The translations under genes were made by a program, and so were the position numbers. 64,000 nucleotides of DNA from Butyrivibrio sp. VCB2006 (GTDB taxonomy: Bacteria; Bacillota; Clostridia; Lachnospirales; Lachnospiraceae): NCBI RefSeq assembly GCF_000420945.1, contig NZ_ATVX01000006.1, positions 186,001-250,000 on the forward strand, given 5' to 3'. Below are positions 62,076-64,000 of the stretch, piece after piece. The notes under the pieces are model-generated. The model was not told the origin of the DNA, did no database searches, and was given only the letters and a program-made list of their open reading frames with translations. Position 1 is the stretch's first letter. Each line of letters begins with the position of its first letter.

Positions 62076-64000
62076 TCAATCAATATCCGTTTCTATATTT
62101 TCAATTTCTTCAGAGGAAGGTCTCTTCGCATCATCACCTTCTGCATCCTCAATGCCAAGCAGCACAGGTTCAGAAAGCACACCACTTATTGTGGGCTGAA
62201 TCGTATTATTAACAGCGTGCTCAACCGCCTCCTTAAGACCTCCTTTAAAGATCTTGCTGACAACCTTTCCCTGCATTCCGGAAAGAGCATCAGGAGCCAT
62301 ACTCTTCATAGTTGCAATAAGCATGGCAGTTCCCGGAGTCTCCGAAAGTCTCACCTCAATTTTAGAAGGTACACTAGGGTGTATGAAGGTTCCTTTTCTA
62401 TCCTCCCTATCTGACGCATCATCGTAAAAGATAATGTTCATCGTACGAAGGCATGCTTCTTCAAGGAAATTGATATCATTTCTTATAACCAGCCTGTTAT
62501 ATTCATCCGTAACACAATATGACGCAAGAGACGCTTCATAAACTTCTCCGTGCATGTTGATCCTGCTGGTATATCTTTTGCCTCCAAAGCCGCATCTTAG
62601 GCTGTGAACTTCCATTCCCTCATAGATATCAATGTAAAAAGAATTATCATCACAGAGTCTAAAGCCTATTTTATTAATTCCATCAGTAAAATTATTATGG
62701 ACAACCTGCATCATAATAGGCATTAGGCCAACGCCTTTTTGCTCAATGTCATAAACTTTACCATCTAGTTTGCTGAGCCACTGGTGAATAAGATGATTTT
62801 CTTTTCTTACGTTAAAAGATCTGACCTCTGACTTAAAAGCTGCTCTCTTGTCGCCAAAGCTTGCAGTTCTGACTCTTGTTCCTCCGGTAGTCATCCTGAC
62901 AGATTTATTTTTCCAGCCACCTGAATAAATGGTCGGGAAATTATTATTTCTGCCACTTACCGACTTACAGATAGCTTTTAAAGAGTTCAAAGTAGCAAAA
63001 TTCTCAGGAAGAGGATCATCCTGAACCTTTAAGTCATTTTTCATGGCTTCTCTTATCATCACAGCCATCCTGCTTGTCTGGAAAATATCGCTGTTTCCGG
63101 CATTTGTAGCCACAACCATATCCACATCAGGATAGATAAAAACGTTTTGTCCCAGCATACCGTTATAGGCAAAGGATCCGGGTCTGTCATCGTTGATCCA
63201 AAGCTGATAGCCGTAATGAGAATTATCACCTTTTCCCGTCTCAATCTGCCAACTGGTTGACTCTTCTACCCACTTCTTTGAAACAATCTGCTTGCCATCC
63301 CACATTCCATCCTGAAGATAGAGCTGTCCAAGCTTAGCCATGTCCTCGATACGAATAAAGAGTCCCCATCCGCCCTTAGTAATACTCTGAGGACAACTTT
63401 CCCAAAAGACCCTCTGAATACCCATAGGCACAAAAATCTTTTCCTTGCAGTATTCAAAGGCAGACTTACCGGTTTTCTCCGTGATTATTGCAGACAGCAT
63501 ATAGGTGTTCATGCTGTTATATTCAAACTGCGCTCCGGGATCAAACTTAAATCCGGATTCCAAAAAGCTCTTTCTCCAATCATTTCCGCTTATGGCACCG
63601 GCTTCATAGAATTCAACTCCGCTACTCATATTGAGAAGGTTTTTGACTGTTATACTCTTTTTGAAAAAGCCAAGGGGATTCATTCTGGAACTGAAGATAT
63701 CACTAAGTTTATCCTCAAGTGTCAGCTTACCCTCGTCAATCAAAATTCCTATAGCCATTCCGATAATGCTCTTGCACATGGAATAAGAAACATGCCAGGT
63801 ATCCATGTCATAGGGCTCAAAAGCACATTCCGCAATAACATTTCCATGTCTAAGCGCCATGAATTTGTGGATATTGCACTCTTTGTTCTCGGAAAGGTTT
63901 CTGATAAGGTCAACAAAAAAAGCAGAACTTACGCCCTGAGATTCCGGTGACCTTCTTGGAAGCCTGCTTTCCCCTATAACAGTGTCATGAGAAAAAACAG
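62076..64000 (-). CDS. Class C beta-lactamase-like serine hydrolase with extra C-terminal domain (5' end cut by window edge)
   Basis: Serine hydrolase of the penicillin-binding-like fold; the substrate is unknown. The reading frame stays open from the first in-frame ATG at 63860 to the right edge, and the added residues (RLPRRSPESQGVSSAFFVDLIRNL) match the usual start of the family, so the true start lies beyond the window. SMCK near H-V-S-Y supplies the S-x-x-K nucleophile, and EYNSMNTY the Y-x-N-like motif. The hydrolase part ends near three hundred residues before the stop; the remaining approximately 290 residues are an extra domain I do not recognise, acidic at the end. No signal peptide is visible in this part. 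Confidence 0.85.
   Translation of the reverse strand, partial: VFSHDTVIGESRLPRRSPESQGVSSAFFVDLIRNLSENKECNIHKFMALRHGNVIAECAFEPYDMDTWHVSYSMCKSIIGMAIGILIDEGKLTLEDKLSDIFSSRMNPLGFFKKSITVKNLLNMSSGVEFYEAGAISGNDWRKSFLESGFKFDPGAQFEYNSMNTYMLSAIITEKTGKSAFEYCKEKIFVPMGIQRVFWESCPQSITKGGWGLFIRIEDMAKLGQLYLQDGMWDGKQIVSKKWVEESTSWQIETGKGDNSHYGYQLWINDDRPGSFAYNGMLGQNVFIYPDVDMVVATNAGNSDIFQTSRMAVMIREAMKNDLKVQDDPLPENFATLNSLKAICKSVSGRNNNFPTIYSGGWKNKSVRMTTGGTRVRTASFGDKRAAFKSEVRSFNVRKENHLIHQWLSKLDGKVYDIEQKGVGLMPIMMQVVHNNFTDGINKIGFRLCDDNSFYIDIYEGMEVHSLRCGFGGKRYTSRINMHGEVYEASLASYCVTDEYNRLVIRNDINFLEEACLRTMNIIFYDDASDREDRKGTFIHPSVPSKIEVRLSETPGTAMLIATMKSMAPDALSGMQGKVVSKIFKGGLKEAVEHAVNNTIQPTISGVLSEPVLLGIEDAEGDDAKRPSSEEIENIETDID

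Overview
The window looks like a chromosomal segment of a low-to-moderate GC, fibre-degrading Firmicute, most likely a Lachnospiraceae member close to Butyrivibrio/Pseudobutyrivibrio. The reasons are the Clostridia-type gene orders (radC-mreBCD-mrdA-rodA-mgsA; ynbB-miaA-mutL-mutS-miaB; sepF-aroB-lspA-rluD), AGGAGG-type ribosome sites, and secreted GH9 and GH5 cellulases carrying family 2 cellulose-binding modules. The genus is an inference. I saw no rRNA, tRNA, CRISPR array, insertion sequence or prophage.

Layout. (1) 1-25.4 kb is almost entirely on the minus strand and is housekeeping: rluD (cut by the left edge), lspA, aroB, sepF with a HlyD-like membrane protein, a small P-loop protein, then the cell-elongation cluster radC-mreB-mreC-mreD-mrdA-rodA-mgsA with a lipoprotein-type DD-carboxypeptidase, then ynbB-miaA-mutL-mutS-miaB, then pepT with a GlgX-like GH13 protein that has lost its catalytic residues. 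(2) 25.5-30.8 kb: a DUF1292 gene on plus, then a UvrD-type helicase, gltX, dut and a membrane protein with a W/D/S/N/Y-rich tail, all on minus. (3) 31.0-35.5 kb: a secreted GH9 then GH5 cellulase pair with a strong hairpin between them. (4) 35.9-42.0 kb: an acyl-CoA ligase facing an iorA-iorB-paaK-ACT operon, a route for oxidising aromatic 2-oxo acids to aryl-CoA. (5) 42.1-47.3 kb: an unassigned three-gene membrane cassette, a GNAT acetyltransferase, an SSS symporter and a transaldolase-family aldolase. (6) 47.4-52.5 kb: four hypothetical or lipoprotein genes with a repeated terminator-like element. (7) 52.8-55.2 kb: a membrane acyltransferase and an intracellular GH8 exo-oligoxylanase. (8) 55.2-64.0 kb: a hipB-hipA-rnhA-metallophosphoesterase unit, a membrane MutS-like ATPase, an MTA/SAH-type deaminase, punA, and a serine hydrolase that runs off the right edge.

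How they work together. Secreted GH9 and GH5 enzymes cut cellulose outside the cell, and GH8 trims imported xylo-oligosaccharides inside. The mre/mrd/rod/dac block builds the lateral wall. The ior-paaK-ACT operon, the divergent ligase and the SSS symporter/aldolase intergenic region share an 18-bp tandem motif (CTTTA repeated at 8-bp spacing, ending in CG) placed at predicted promoters, so they may form one regulon. The hipBA unit has a near-consensus promoter and three operator palindromes spaced exactly 39 bp apart.

The strongest leads are the shared CTTTA motif, the GH13 pseudoenzyme, the hipBA operator array, the membrane MutS-like ATPase and the DUF6765-like three-gene cassette. All functional statements rest on sequence motifs read by eye; no database search was run.
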